Positions 27,741-34,276 of a DNA stretch of 64,000 nucleotides are shown one piece after another. Numbering within the stretch: the stretch's first letter is position 1; every line of letters starts with the position of its first letter. The DNA is from Oscillospiraceae bacterium (GTDB lineage Bacteria > Bacillota > Clostridia > Oscillospirales > Oscillospiraceae). Location: the NCBI GenBank assembly GCA_017429325.1, contig JAFRPC010000031.1, positions 1-64,000 of the forward strand. The letters are read 5' to 3'. The translations under genes were made by a program, and so were the position numbers. The notes below the pieces were generated by a model. It worked only from the letters and a program-made list of their open reading frames with translations, did no database searches and had not been told where the DNA came from.

Positions 27741-27762
27741 TGTTATAACACACTTAAAGTGT
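27741..27762. promoter_or_regulatory. Palindromic operator-like site downstream of transcription start
   Basis: Two abutting palindromes, TGTTATAACA (27741-27750) and ACACTTAAAGTGT (27750-27762), 30-50 bases past the predicted start of the plus-strand transcript. Likely binding site for the divergent XRE protein (inference). Confidence 0.6.
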
Positions 27763-27812
27763 TGTAAAGGTACGAAGAATCATTGTATGCATGAATCAAA
27801 AGGAGGTTATTC

Positions 27813-28325
27813 ATGAAAAAGCACCTGTCCCTGTTCCTGGCCCTGCTCCTGTTGTTCTCCGCGCTTCTCGCCTTCCCCGCCGAAGCCGAACAGCCTGAAC
27901 CGATGCAGGAAGACACGATGGTTTCTACCCGTCAGGAAATCCAAGCCCCCCGCGCAACCGACCTGTATGGCACAGGTGATTCCGTTATGGTAGTCCCTGG
28001 CGACAGTTCCTGCTCCCACATCTATAAGTACACTCCGAGGAGTGCGAGCCTGCACGGAAAGTGCTGTACGAAATGCGGCTATACAGTGGTCTGTTCCCAT
28101 ACTTCATTTAGAGTTATTGGTTTTAGTTCCACACAGCACTATCTTTTCTGCGGAAATTGCGGAGATTTTACTTTGTCGCACATAAAAAAATATACTCCGT
28201 GTAATTCAGCATATCATCAAATATATTGCAGTGTTTGCTCATGGTCCGATATTGATACGCATACATGGATTGTAAAAAATGGCGTTTGCCAGTGCAAATA
28301 TTGCAAATATAGGTTTATAGGTTAA
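27813..28325 (+). CDS. Secreted Cys/His-rich repeat protein, unknown function
   Basis: A 170-residue exported protein with a classical signal peptide (about 1-25, MKKHLSLFLALLLLFSALLA, cleavage near AEA). The mature part has four CxxC modules: CCTKCGY, CGNCG, CSVCSW and CKYCK. Two of them share the pattern SHI-KYT-N6-H-N3-C-CxxC, showing internal duplication. Each CxxC is preceded by Cys/His pairs, so zinc binding or disulfides are plausible. The second half is strikingly AT-rich compared with neighbours, which suggests recent acquisition. AGGAGG precedes the ATG. Probably regulated by the divergent XRE protein. Confidence 0.82.
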   Translation: MKKHLSLFLALLLLFSALLAFPAEAEQPEPMQEDTMVSTRQEIQAPRATDLYGTGDSVMVVPGDSSCSHIYKYTPRSASLHGKCCTKCGYTVVCSHTSFRVIGFSSTQHYLFCGNCGDFTLSHIKKYTPCNSAYHQIYCSVCSWSDIDTHTWIVKNGVCQCKYCKYRFIG

Positions 28326-28345
28326 ACTGAAATAATTCTCTATAG

Positions 28346-28374
28346 GTGACGTCGGGAACGGTTCTCAATGTCAC
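28346..28374. repeat. GTGAC-flanked palindromic element, diverged copy
   Basis: GTGACGTCGGGAACGGTTCT ending in ATGTCAC resembles one arm of the inverted pair at 34142-34217. Confidence 0.6.
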
Positions 28375-28562
28375 GTTTTCACCTTGCCGCAGCGACCGCC
28401 GATCACGGCGGTCGCTGCGGCAAGCTTATTTCTGCGGGCATTCGCTGATTTTTTCTGCGGACATTCCCTGCTGCGTTCCTCGACTGCTGCATCAGTTTTC
28501 GCCGTAATCGGGGACCGCGGACGTCTGCGAGCCGCCCCTACAGGCAGGATAGCCTTCCCCCT

Positions 28563-28637
28563 CGGGGCACAACAGGCCGGGGGACTGTTGTGTATTTTAT
28601 CACCATTTGCGCAGCTATGCTGCGGAAATGGTATCCT
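28563..28637. repeat. About 75-bp dispersed repeat, copy B
   Basis: Diverged second copy of the element at 27108-27182; shared blocks include GGGGCACAACAG, CCGGGGGACTG and TGTGTATTT. Confidence 0.7.
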
Positions 28638-28647
28638 ACACGAAATA

Positions 28648-28691
28648 GGTGGCATCGGGCGTCTCACGGAAGTCCGATGACGGATGAGGGG
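28648..28691. repeat. Partial palindromic element of the CTTCCCC family
   Basis: GGTGGCATCGGGCGTCTC through GATGACGGATGAGGGG matches the distal half of the element inside the fliB-like gene (53015-53080); the CCTTCCCC stem half is absent here. Confidence 0.7.
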
Positions 28692-28855
28692 CATCCGCGC
28701 GTGGAAAGGCGGACGTCTGCGAGCCGCCCCTACAAAGCAGGCCCCCGTAGGGGTCGGCCCCTGAACGACCCGTTTTCCGTTTCGATCCGTTGTCCCGGGG
28801 CGTCGTAGGTACCGCCCCCTACGATTTTTTCGCTGTAGGGGCGCTCATTGAGCGC

Positions 28856-28969
28856 CCGGTCCGCCGCAGGCGGACAATTTGCCGGAGGCAAATCCAACAC
28901 GGTCCCGAAATGGTAACGCGGCTGGATCGTTTGCTGACGCAAACGATTGTTTGCTTCGCAAACCGGGCG
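28856..28969. repeat. 114-bp multi-hairpin repeat, copy 1
   Basis: Contains four hairpins in a row (GTCCGCCGCAGGCGGAC, ATTTGCCGGAGGCAAAT, TCGTTTGCTGACGCAAACGA, GTTTGCTTCGCAAAC). In this copy they are enclosed by an outer inverted repeat GCGCCCGGT (28852-28860) and ACCGGGCGC (28962-28970). Copy 2 has the same length. Confidence 0.88.
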
Positions 28970-29012
28970 CTTGATAAGCGCCCCTACGGCGTCATACCGC
29001 CGTCCCCCGCCT

Positions 29013-29038
29013 GTAGGGACGGCTCTCAGCCGTCCGCG
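29013..29038. repeat. Short palindromic repeat (GTAGGGACGG type), copy 3
   Basis: Third copy of the unit at 25731 and 27053, ending GTCCGCG. Confidence 0.82.
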
Positions 29039-29092
29039 TTTCCACGCCGTAGGGCGGCCAGACCCTGGCCGCCGCATCCTCCGCCTGTAGTA

Positions 29093-29111
29093 GCGGCGCA
29101 CAGTGTGCGCC
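29093..29111. repeat. GCGGCGCACAGTGTGCGCC palindrome, copy 1
   Basis: A 19-base unit with an identical copy at 32389-32407. Confidence 0.8.
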
Positions 29112-29175
29112 ACGGGGCCACCTGAAGAGGACGGAACGGACATTGCGGGCAGATTGCCCGCGCTACAATACTCCC

Positions 29176-29289
29176 CCGGTCCGCCGCAGGCGGACAATTT
29201 GCCAGAGGCAAATCCAACACGGGCCAGAAACGATAATGCGGCTGGATCGTTTGTTGACGCAAACGATTGTTTGCTTCGCAAACCGGGCG
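29176..29289. repeat. 114-bp multi-hairpin repeat, copy 2
   Basis: Direct repeat of 28856-28969 with the same four hairpins and few substitutions. The outer inverted repeat is shortened to CCGGT/ACCGG. Confidence 0.88.
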
Positions 29290-29498
29290 GCTCATCCGCC
29301 TACAGCGGATAAGAGCCGCACCCTACAGCACAGCCCGGAGGCATCAGGGGATGCCTCTCTATGACGCAGCGGCTGCGGCGCGGCGGCAAACTTCCTTTGG
29401 CACGTAGGGAGCGCTGCCCTCGTCGCTCCGGCGCCGGTACGGCGCCATTTGCCGCCGGCGAATCACGGAAAAAATGCATTCTGATTGATAGAAAAACC

Positions 29499-29527
29499 TT
29501 GACAATCAGAAAATGATGTGGTAATAT
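29499..29527 (+). promoter_or_regulatory. Sigma-A promoter of the tRNA operon
   Basis: Perfect TTGACA (29499-29504), 17-base spacer, TAATAT (29522-29527). Predicted start near 29534, about 20 bases before tRNA-Gly. Confidence 0.88.
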
Positions 29528-29554
29528 TTTAAGGCTGATTGTGTCAAGTGAGTT

Positions 29555-29629
29555 GCGGGTGTAGTATAACGGCTAGTACAACAGCCTTCCAAGCTGTGGG
29601 CGTGGGTTCGATTCCCATCACTCGCTCCA
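29555..29629 (+). tRNA. tRNA-Gly (anticodon UCC)
   Basis: Full cloverleaf: acceptor GCGGGTG with CACTCGC (one G-T pair), anticodon stem ACAGC/GCTGT with loop CTTCCAA, T arm GTGGGTTCGATTCCCAT, and an encoded CCA end. First of five tRNAs. Confidence 0.96.
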
Positions 29630-29632
29630 TAT

Positions 29633-29709
29633 ACGCCAGTAGCTCAGCCGGATAGAGCAACTGCCTTCTAAGCAGTAGGTCGGGGGTTCGAGTCCCTCCT
29701 GGCGTGCCA
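29633..29709 (+). tRNA. tRNA-Arg (anticodon UCU)
   Basis: Acceptor ACGCCAG with CTGGCGT, anticodon stem ACTGC/GCAGT with loop CTTCTAA, standard GGTTCGAGTCC T arm, encoded CCA. Three bases after tRNA-Gly. Confidence 0.96.
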
Positions 29710-29777
29710 TCAGCTTCGTCGGTATGAGAGACCATTCACCACGATTCCCAAACCACTGCTTGCTGACAACTAAATAT

Positions 29778-29855
29778 GGTGGGTGTAGCGTAGTTGGCTA
29801 ACGCGTCAGATTGTGGCTCTGAAGACCGTGGGTTCGAGTCCCATCACTCACCCCA
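29778..29855 (+). tRNA. tRNA-His (anticodon GUG)
   Basis: Acceptor GTGGGTG with CACTCAC; the extra G at position -1 (29778) is encoded and faces discriminator C73, the histidine identity pair. Anticodon stem TCAGA/TCTGA with loop TTGTGGC. CCA encoded. Confidence 0.96.
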
Positions 29856-29862
29856 TACAAAA

Positions 29863-29895
29863 CGCCTTCCCCGGTGCCACAAGCCGGGGAAGGCG
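29863..29895 (+). other. Stable hairpin between tRNA-His and tRNA-Gln
   Basis: Perfect 12-bp stem (29863-29874 with 29884-29895), no T run. It could punctuate processing or partly terminate the tRNA transcript. Confidence 0.6.
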
Positions 29896-30011
29896 CACCA
29901 ACAACCGGACAGGTTTCCGCCCGTCCGCGCAGCACCCCGACAGCGGCGCAAAGTAGGGGCCGGGTTCTCCGGCCCGCTGCATCCCGAAACCGACCCGCCA
30001 TTGCCAGATAT

Positions 30012-30086
30012 TGGGATGTCGCCAAGCGGTAAGGCACCAGACTTTGACTCTGGCATTCGCAGGTTCGAGTCCTGCCATCCCAGCCA
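30012..30086 (+). tRNA. tRNA-Gln (anticodon UUG)
   Basis: Acceptor TGGGATG with CATCCCA, anticodon stem CCAGA/TCTGG with loop CTTTGAC, encoded CCA. It is followed by two short hairpins (30087-30107 and 30108-30128). Confidence 0.96.
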
Positions 30087-30134
30087 AAAAGCCGCGAAGC
30101 GGCTTTTGGTCAAGCCCTCGGCTTGACCCATCAT

Positions 30135-30210
30135 GATCCGTTAGCTCAGCCGGTAGAGCAACTGCCTTTTAAGCAGTGGGTCCGGGGTTCGAGTCCCCGA
30201 CGGGTCACCA
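30135..30210 (+). tRNA. tRNA-Lys (anticodon UUU)
   Basis: Acceptor GATCCGT with ACGGGTC (one T-G pair), anticodon stem ACTGC/GCAGT with loop CTTTTAA, encoded CCA. Last tRNA of the cluster. Confidence 0.96.
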
Positions 30211-30211
30211 G

Positions 30212-30249
30212 CAAAAAGCTCCTTTGCTTCGGCAAAGGAGCTTTTTGCA
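30212..30249 (+). terminator. Terminator of the tRNA operon
   Basis: A long near-perfect hairpin begins two bases after tRNA-Lys: CAAAAAGCTCCTTTGC pairs with GCAAAGGAGCTTTTTG around a TTCG loop. The T5 run is inside the 3' arm, so it can work in both directions. Confidence 0.85.
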
Positions 30250-30250
30250 A

Positions 30251-30385
30251 TGATATCCGTTCCTGGCGGAACGGGTGATATGCCTTCGGCATGATATCGC
30301 CCTTCGGGCGGTGATATACGCCTTCAGCGTATGATAAGGAACGGATATCATATCATACGGCCTTGACCGTATATCATATCGCGTC
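30251..30385. repeat. GATAT-punctuated multi-hairpin element
   Basis: A perfect 13-bp outer inverted repeat (30251-30263 with 30338-30350, TGATATCCGTTCC) encloses three small hairpins: ATGCC-TTC-GGCAT, CGCCC-TTC-GGGCG and ATACGC-N-GCGTAT. All are separated by TGATA spacers. A fourth hairpin (ATACGG ... CCGTAT, about 30355-30372) and another GATAT-like spacer follow. It sits between the tRNA terminator and the next gene. Confidence 0.8.
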
Positions 30386-30393
30386 AGCCGGAG

Positions 30394-30954
30394 TTGCCTG
30401 TCCTGAAGCTGCCGAATCCTTCCCTTATGCCCTGCGAGATGGGAAAAGACTTCTTTCTCAGCGCTGTCAACACAGGCGGAAAAAGCTATGGCCTTGCAAT
30501 CGCCTTTTCCGGCAGCTATGTGGAGAAAGACGAGAGCCAGTTCCGGGATGTACAGTTGGAATACGACTTTGAGCGGCACCCGAGGCCGACGGTCCCCTTG
30601 AAACTGGAAAAACGGCAGACCCAGGATGGGCGCTGGACTTATTACGCCGAAGCACCGCAATTCCAAATTCCTCCTGCACCCAAAACAGGGCTGCCAATCC
30701 AAAAAGCGATCCAAGAGCAGTTCAAGCGAGCAATCGGCTTGCGCTTCACCCCGGAAGGCAACGGCAGGAAGCGGCTGGACGTTACCGTCCATTTCATTCC
30801 GCTCAGGAATCCGGCGGGACAGTGCGCCTGGTGCGTCTGGCGCTTTTTCGGAAGCAAGCAGGCCTTTGTTCAACAACACAATCAAACCTGGAGTGCACAC
30901 CAGCCTTATGGCGCGGCGCTCTTGGACGAAAATGAACTGGAGTTAGACGACTGA
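30394..30954 (+). CDS. Hypothetical protein, possibly 5'-truncated
   Basis: A soluble protein of up to 186 residues that I do not recognise. The sequence looks protein-like, with a mixed alpha/beta pattern, several Trp and Tyr residues and an acidic end (DENELELDD). No good ribosome site precedes the possible starts (TTG 30394, ATG 30427, ATG 30439). The GATAT multi-hairpin element ends about ten bases upstream, so the original 5' end or promoter may have been replaced by that element. It reads in the same direction as the tRNAs and is separated from the sigma gene by about 180 bases. Confidence 0.55.
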   Translation: MPVLKLPNPSLMPCEMGKDFFLSAVNTGGKSYGLAIAFSGSYVEKDESQFRDVQLEYDFERHPRPTVPLKLEKRQTQDGRWTYYAEAPQFQIPPAPKTGLPIQKAIQEQFKRAIGLRFTPEGNGRKRLDVTVHFIPLRNPAGQCAWCVWRFFGSKQAFVQQHNQTWSAHQPYGAALLDENELELDD

Positions 30955-31008
30955 TTGGAGCGGGCACAGTCACGGACCGACGGCATCTTTTTGCATGACC
31001 GTTCCTGA

Positions 31009-31044
31009 AAAGAGCTCTTTTGCCGGAAGGCGGAAGAGCTCTTT
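31009..31044 (+). terminator. Possible terminator after the hypothetical gene
   Basis: A 9-bp stem AAAGAGCTC (31009-31017) with GAGCTCTTT (31036-31044) and an 18-base loop. Little T run beyond the stem, so a weak call. Confidence 0.35.
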
Positions 31045-31133
31045 GCAATGAGAACTGAAATTTTGAAAAAGTTTCCCGCTGGCTGAGACATTTCCGCCGG
31101 AAATGCGAGTTAGCAGGTGGGAAGAGAAAGAAG

Positions 31134-31700
31134 GTGACACGGTTGGAGGACAAGGAGATCACGGCCCTGTTCCGGACGCGCTCGGAGCGGGCCATTGAGG
31201 AGCTGGATCGGGCCTATGGCCGTCTGGTGAGGACCCTCGCCCGCAACTTCCTCGACGACGCCCGGGACGCGGAGGAGGCGGTCAGCGACGCCTACCTGGC
31301 GGTCTGGAACTCGATCCCGCCCAACGAGCCGGAGCAGCTTCGCCCTTACGTCTGCCGCGTCGTCCGAAACGTCTGCGTCGCCCGGCTGCGAAAGCTGACG
31401 GCGCAGAAGCGGGACAGCGCCTGCGACGCCGCGCTGGACGAGCTGGCAGAGCTGCTCCCCGCCAGAGAAACGGTGGAAACGATGTACGACGCCAAAGAGC
31501 TCAGCGCCGCCATCGACCGCTTTCTGGACGCGGCCTCCTATGACGACCGGTATCTGTTCATGCGGCGCTACTGGTACGCCGACCCGGTTTCCGAGATCGC
31601 CAAAGCTATGGGACTGGGTACGCACCGCGTCACCGTCCGCCTCTCCCGCATCCGAAAACGTCTATATGACTATTTGAAGAAAGAAGGTTTGCTGCAATGA
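31134..31700 (+). CDS. RNA polymerase sigma-70 family (ECF-type) factor
   Basis: A 188-residue ECF-like sigma factor. Region 2 is visible at about 22-86 (DAEEAVSDAYLAVWNSIPPN and the following core-binding helices). Region 4 lies at about 135-185, with recognition helix segment MGLGTHRVTVRLSRIRKRL. The spacing and lack of region 1 or 3 fit the ECF class. The start may be GTG 31134 or TTG 31143; AAGG before the latter is the better ribosome site. The stop overlaps the next start by four bases (ATGA), the usual coupling of sigma with its anti-sigma gene. Confidence 0.9.
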   Translation: MTRLEDKEITALFRTRSERAIEELDRAYGRLVRTLARNFLDDARDAEEAVSDAYLAVWNSIPPNEPEQLRPYVCRVVRNVCVARLRKLTAQKRDSACDAALDELAELLPARETVETMYDAKELSAAIDRFLDAASYDDRYLFMRRYWYADPVSEIAKAMGLGTHRVTVRLSRIRKRLYDYLKKEGLLQ

Positions 31701-32323
31701 ACCGGGAACAAGCTTCTGAGATCGTCGGTCTGCTGTCGGACCGGCACGTTGAGGCCGCCGCGCGGTACGCGCCCCCGGCCGCATCCGGCACACCGGAAAG
31801 GAACACAACAATGAAACTGCGTCACATTCGCAGACCCATTCTGATCGCCGCGGTGTTCGCCATGCTCCTGGCCCTGGCCGTCACTGCCTACGCCGTCGAT
31901 CTGGCGGGCTTCCGGCAGACGGTGCGCGTCTGGCTCCACGCCGAGCGGCAGGAGGCGGAGCTCTGGGACACGAGCGAGGCGGGCGTCTATACGCTCATCT
32001 TCCCGGACGGGGAGAAGTACGTCATCAGCGGCGGGAAGGGAACGGAGGACGGGACCGCCGTGCCCATGTCCGCCGAGGAGATCCTGGAGCTGTGGGAGAA
32101 CAACTTCGAGATCCAGAGCGACAGCGAGGGGCGGGTCTGGTTCTGCTGCCGGGACGGAAGGCGCGAGATCACCGAGCTGTTTGACGAAAACGGCATGGCG
32201 GACGTGACCTGGCAGAACGGGGAAAACACCCTGACCTACCGGGTCAAGAACCGCGGCGACGGGACCTTTGACTTCTCCCTGGTCAGCGGCCTGCCCGTCA
32301 CGGCGATCCCGCCGGAGACCTGA
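31697..32323 (+). CDS. Anti-sigma-like single-span membrane protein
   Basis: A 208-residue protein with a short cytoplasmic part (about 1-43), one TM helix (about 46-65, ILIAAVFAMLLALAVTAYAV) and an extracytoplasmic domain of about 140 residues rich in acidic and aromatic residues. The topology and translational overlap with the sigma gene suggest an anti-sigma factor holding it at the membrane. No zinc-type HxxxCxxC anti-sigma motif is present. A second in-frame Met before KLRHIRRP (about residue 38) could give a shorter form. Name by context only. Confidence 0.72.
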   Translation: MNREQASEIVGLLSDRHVEAAARYAPPAASGTPERNTTMKLRHIRRPILIAAVFAMLLALAVTAYAVDLAGFRQTVRVWLHAERQEAELWDTSEAGVYTLIFPDGEKYVISGGKGTEDGTAVPMSAEEILELWENNFEIQSDSEGRVWFCCRDGRREITELFDENGMADVTWQNGENTLTYRVKNRGDGTFDFSLVSGLPVTAIPPET

Positions 32324-32388
32324 GCTGCTCGCCCCTCCGGGAGCGAAATCTGACATCTTGTTTGCCGAACTGTATCGATTCGGTTGCA

Positions 32389-32407
32389 GCGGCGCACAGT
32401 GTGCGCC
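32389..32407. repeat. GCGGCGCACAGTGTGCGCC palindrome, copy 2
   Basis: Identical to 29093-29111; lies downstream of the anti-sigma-like gene. Confidence 0.8.
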
Positions 32408-32440
32408 GATAGAGGGGCGACTGAATAGAGACGACGAACC

Positions 32441-32483
32441 AAAAAGCGGAGAGGCGCCGTTTTCGGCGGCCTCTCTGCTTTTT
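32441..32483. terminator. Bidirectional terminator between anti-sigma-like and TIR genes
   Basis: Near-perfect hairpin (32441-32459 with 32464-32483) with an A5 tract on the left and a T5 tract on the right, between convergent genes. Confidence 0.85.
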
Positions 32484-32561
32484 GCGTGCCAACAGGGACG
32501 GGTCTTTATGGCATCCAGGAACGCCCTCCGTGTGGCTGATTTCAGAGTGGAAGCGTTCAGA

Positions 32562-33953
32562 TTATAGATTGATCCACAAAGCGGGGCGCACACCCATGGA
32601 ATCGCTGCTGACGAAGTAACCGTTCTCAAAGACGGAGCCGCCAAAGCTGACGCAGGCAGCGTAATTGGAATAGATGCCGGGCGACCGCAGCCACCACCTG
32701 CAGGAGGGCCTGCCATCCGCCTTGTAGTCATTATTTGTATACGTTCTTTGACTCTTTGCATAGTCAGTGGGTGCGCAGCGCCGGGCTTCCTCGGAAGAGA
32801 ATAGCTTGTACGCCTCCGGGATGCTCAACAGAAATACCTTATCTTTGGTCGGCTTACCGGGATTTGTGGAGATGTACGGCTTCTTGTCCGCAGACACCGG
32901 CGTCTGCAAAATCCGTTCCCGTTCCTCTGCCGTAAAGGCCTCCTGCAAAAAATCCCCTGTTCTTCTCCCGTTCAGCCAGCCTCGCAGACTGCATTCCGCC
33001 CAGGTTGTGTAAGTAAGCGTGACGTTGTAGGGCTTCGCGTTCAATGCGTATCGGCTGATCAGCAGCGCCCGGTCCTTCTCTTTTTTCAGCACCAGCCATT
33101 CAATTGGCCGCCGCGTTCCCTTTTCTGTCTGAGGATAGCTGCCGAAGAGGACGTTGCCGTTTTCCAGCCATGTCAGGGAAGTGCTTTTCGGGATGCTAAC
33201 CGCCTCCTCCCGCGCCGTAGGAGAGCTGACTTCCGCCGCCTCCAGCTCCGGGACAGCCTCAGCTTTTAGGACTGTCCCTGCGGGCTTCGTCGCTTTTCCG
33301 CGCTCAGGCAACGACGCCGCATCCGCTTCCCCGGCTGCGCCGGAGCCCTCCGGCTCTGCTTCTTTCTTCGGCGCCGGTGCAGGCTTGAGCTTTTCTTCCG
33401 AAGATACCGGGAGTGCGCAGTAAGGCGCGACATGCTCCTCTATGAAGTCATGGGGAAGGGTCGATACGCTGTGATAGGGATTCTGGTTGATTCCTTTGTA
33501 TGCCGCAACGGAGTCGTCCCGCAGGATCCCGGCAACCAAAAAGAGCTGTTTGATATCCTTCACACACTGCCGATCAAAGCACCCGCCATCCACGTTTACG
33601 GTCATCAGATGGAAGGGCCTGCCTTCGCGTTCCCGCTTCTGCCGCTCTTTTTCGATACAAATCAGCTCCTGGGCCGTCACGCAGTCCGCGTTGATTTCGT
33701 TTTCGTCCAGGAACCCCGCAGTGAAGGCCTTTCCCACAAAGAAGATGACCCATTCGGCTTCGCCGATCAGATTTGGCACATCCAGAATAAAATTGCCTAC
33801 GCCCTCTAAATTGGAATACCAAATGTTCCCGTATTCGTGCTCCGGGTCCAGATCCATGATCCCCTTAAAGGTGATAGCAGTCTGTGCGGTCTCTCTTCGG
33901 TAGCAAAGAAAAATCCGGCAGGGCCGTGTCGTCCCTCTTTTCCGATGTGCCAT
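32562..33953 (-). CDS. TIR-like domain fused to a DUF6273 (C-type-lectin-like) domain
   Basis: A 463-residue two-domain protein. Residues about 12-175 look like a TIR domain: opening strand RIFLCYRRE (13-21), a WVIFFVGKAF strand (68-77), and TAQELICIEK (93-102), whose Glu96 aligns by eye with the catalytic Glu of NAD-cleaving TIRs. A Pro/Ala/Glu-rich linker covers about 180-260. The C-terminal part (about 263-463) has DUF6273 marks: VLFGSYPQ, IEWLVLKKEKDRALLIS, WAECSLRGWLN, CRWWLRSPG and GVRPALWINL. The start at 33953 is set by GGAGG (minus strand 33961-33965). TIR domains bind or degrade NAD in immunity and signalling; a DUF6273 sensor half is inference. Confidence 0.82.
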   Translation of the reverse strand: MAHRKRGTTRPCRIFLCYRRETAQTAITFKGIMDLDPEHEYGNIWYSNLEGVGNFILDVPNLIGEAEWVIFFVGKAFTAGFLDENEINADCVTAQELICIEKERQKREREGRPFHLMTVNVDGGCFDRQCVKDIKQLFLVAGILRDDSVAAYKGINQNPYHSVSTLPHDFIEEHVAPYCALPVSSEEKLKPAPAPKKEAEPEGSGAAGEADAASLPERGKATKPAGTVLKAEAVPELEAAEVSSPTAREEAVSIPKSTSLTWLENGNVLFGSYPQTEKGTRRPIEWLVLKKEKDRALLISRYALNAKPYNVTLTYTTWAECSLRGWLNGRRTGDFLQEAFTAEERERILQTPVSADKKPYISTNPGKPTKDKVFLLSIPEAYKLFSSEEARRCAPTDYAKSQRTYTNNDYKADGRPSCRWWLRSPGIYSNYAACVSFGGSVFENGYFVSSDSMGVRPALWINL

Positions 33954-34141
33954 ATGGACACCTCCGTTCGCCAAAGCAATTCTCTATCATACAGTGTAGC
34001 AAACCTGAGGATAAATGTCAATACTGTCTCCAAAACCGAAAGTCCGGTCGAATTCTGTTGACGGATTTCACGGGCGGACGCTGGCAGACCCGCCGCTCCG
34101 AGCCGGACTGGAAATACCGCATGGAGCCGGAAGGTGACAAC

Positions 34142-34217
34142 GTGACAACGGGGACGGTTCTCCGTGACACGTAAGTTAACATAAAAACGTGACAAGGAGA
34201 ACCGTCCCCGTTGTCAC
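34142..34217. repeat. Inverted-repeat element with 22-bp perfect arms
   Basis: Arms at 34142-34163 (starting GTGACAACGGGGACGG) and 34196-34217 are exact reverse complements around a 32-base centre containing extra GTGAC/GTGACA motifs. The form resembles REP or nonautonomous transposable elements. A diverged arm is at 28346. Confidence 0.88.
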
Positions 34218-34223
34218 ATACGG

Positions 34224-34272
34224 AAACACGGTGCGGAAAGGGGAGCTTCATCCCACTTTCGCACCGTGTTTT
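34224..34272. terminator. Hairpin downstream of the P-loop kinase gene
   Basis: A 16-bp stem with one bulge (34224-34240 with 34257-34272) and a T7 tract on the plus strand. It lies just past the minus-strand kinase stop and may terminate in either direction. Confidence 0.7.
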
Positions 34273-34276
34273 TTTG

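Larger units (their letters stand above)
28326..29554. other. Gene-free repeat island upstream of the tRNA operon
   Basis: About 1.2 kb without a credible gene. It is built almost wholly of short palindromic repeats: a GTGAC-type element (28346-28374), a second copy of the 75-bp repeat (28563-28637), a partial GGTGGCATCGGGCG element (28648-28691), two copies of a 114-bp multi-hairpin unit, a GTAGGGACGG unit and a GCGGCGCACAGTGTGCGCC unit. It ends in the tRNA promoter. Short open frames here are palindrome artefacts. Confidence 0.8.
33954..34276. other. Intergenic region with inverted repeat and hairpin
   Basis: About 320 bases without a gene. TATGAT (minus strand, 33986-33991) may be the -10 of the TIR gene, but no good -35 is spaced from it. 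The rest holds a 22-bp perfect inverted repeat (34142-34217) and the hairpin at 34224-34272. Confidence 0.6.

Noticed and set aside
28384..29312. Several short open frames on both strands in the repeat island
   Set aside because: They run through palindromes, lack ribosome sites and have Arg/Pro/Cys-rich products without domain character.
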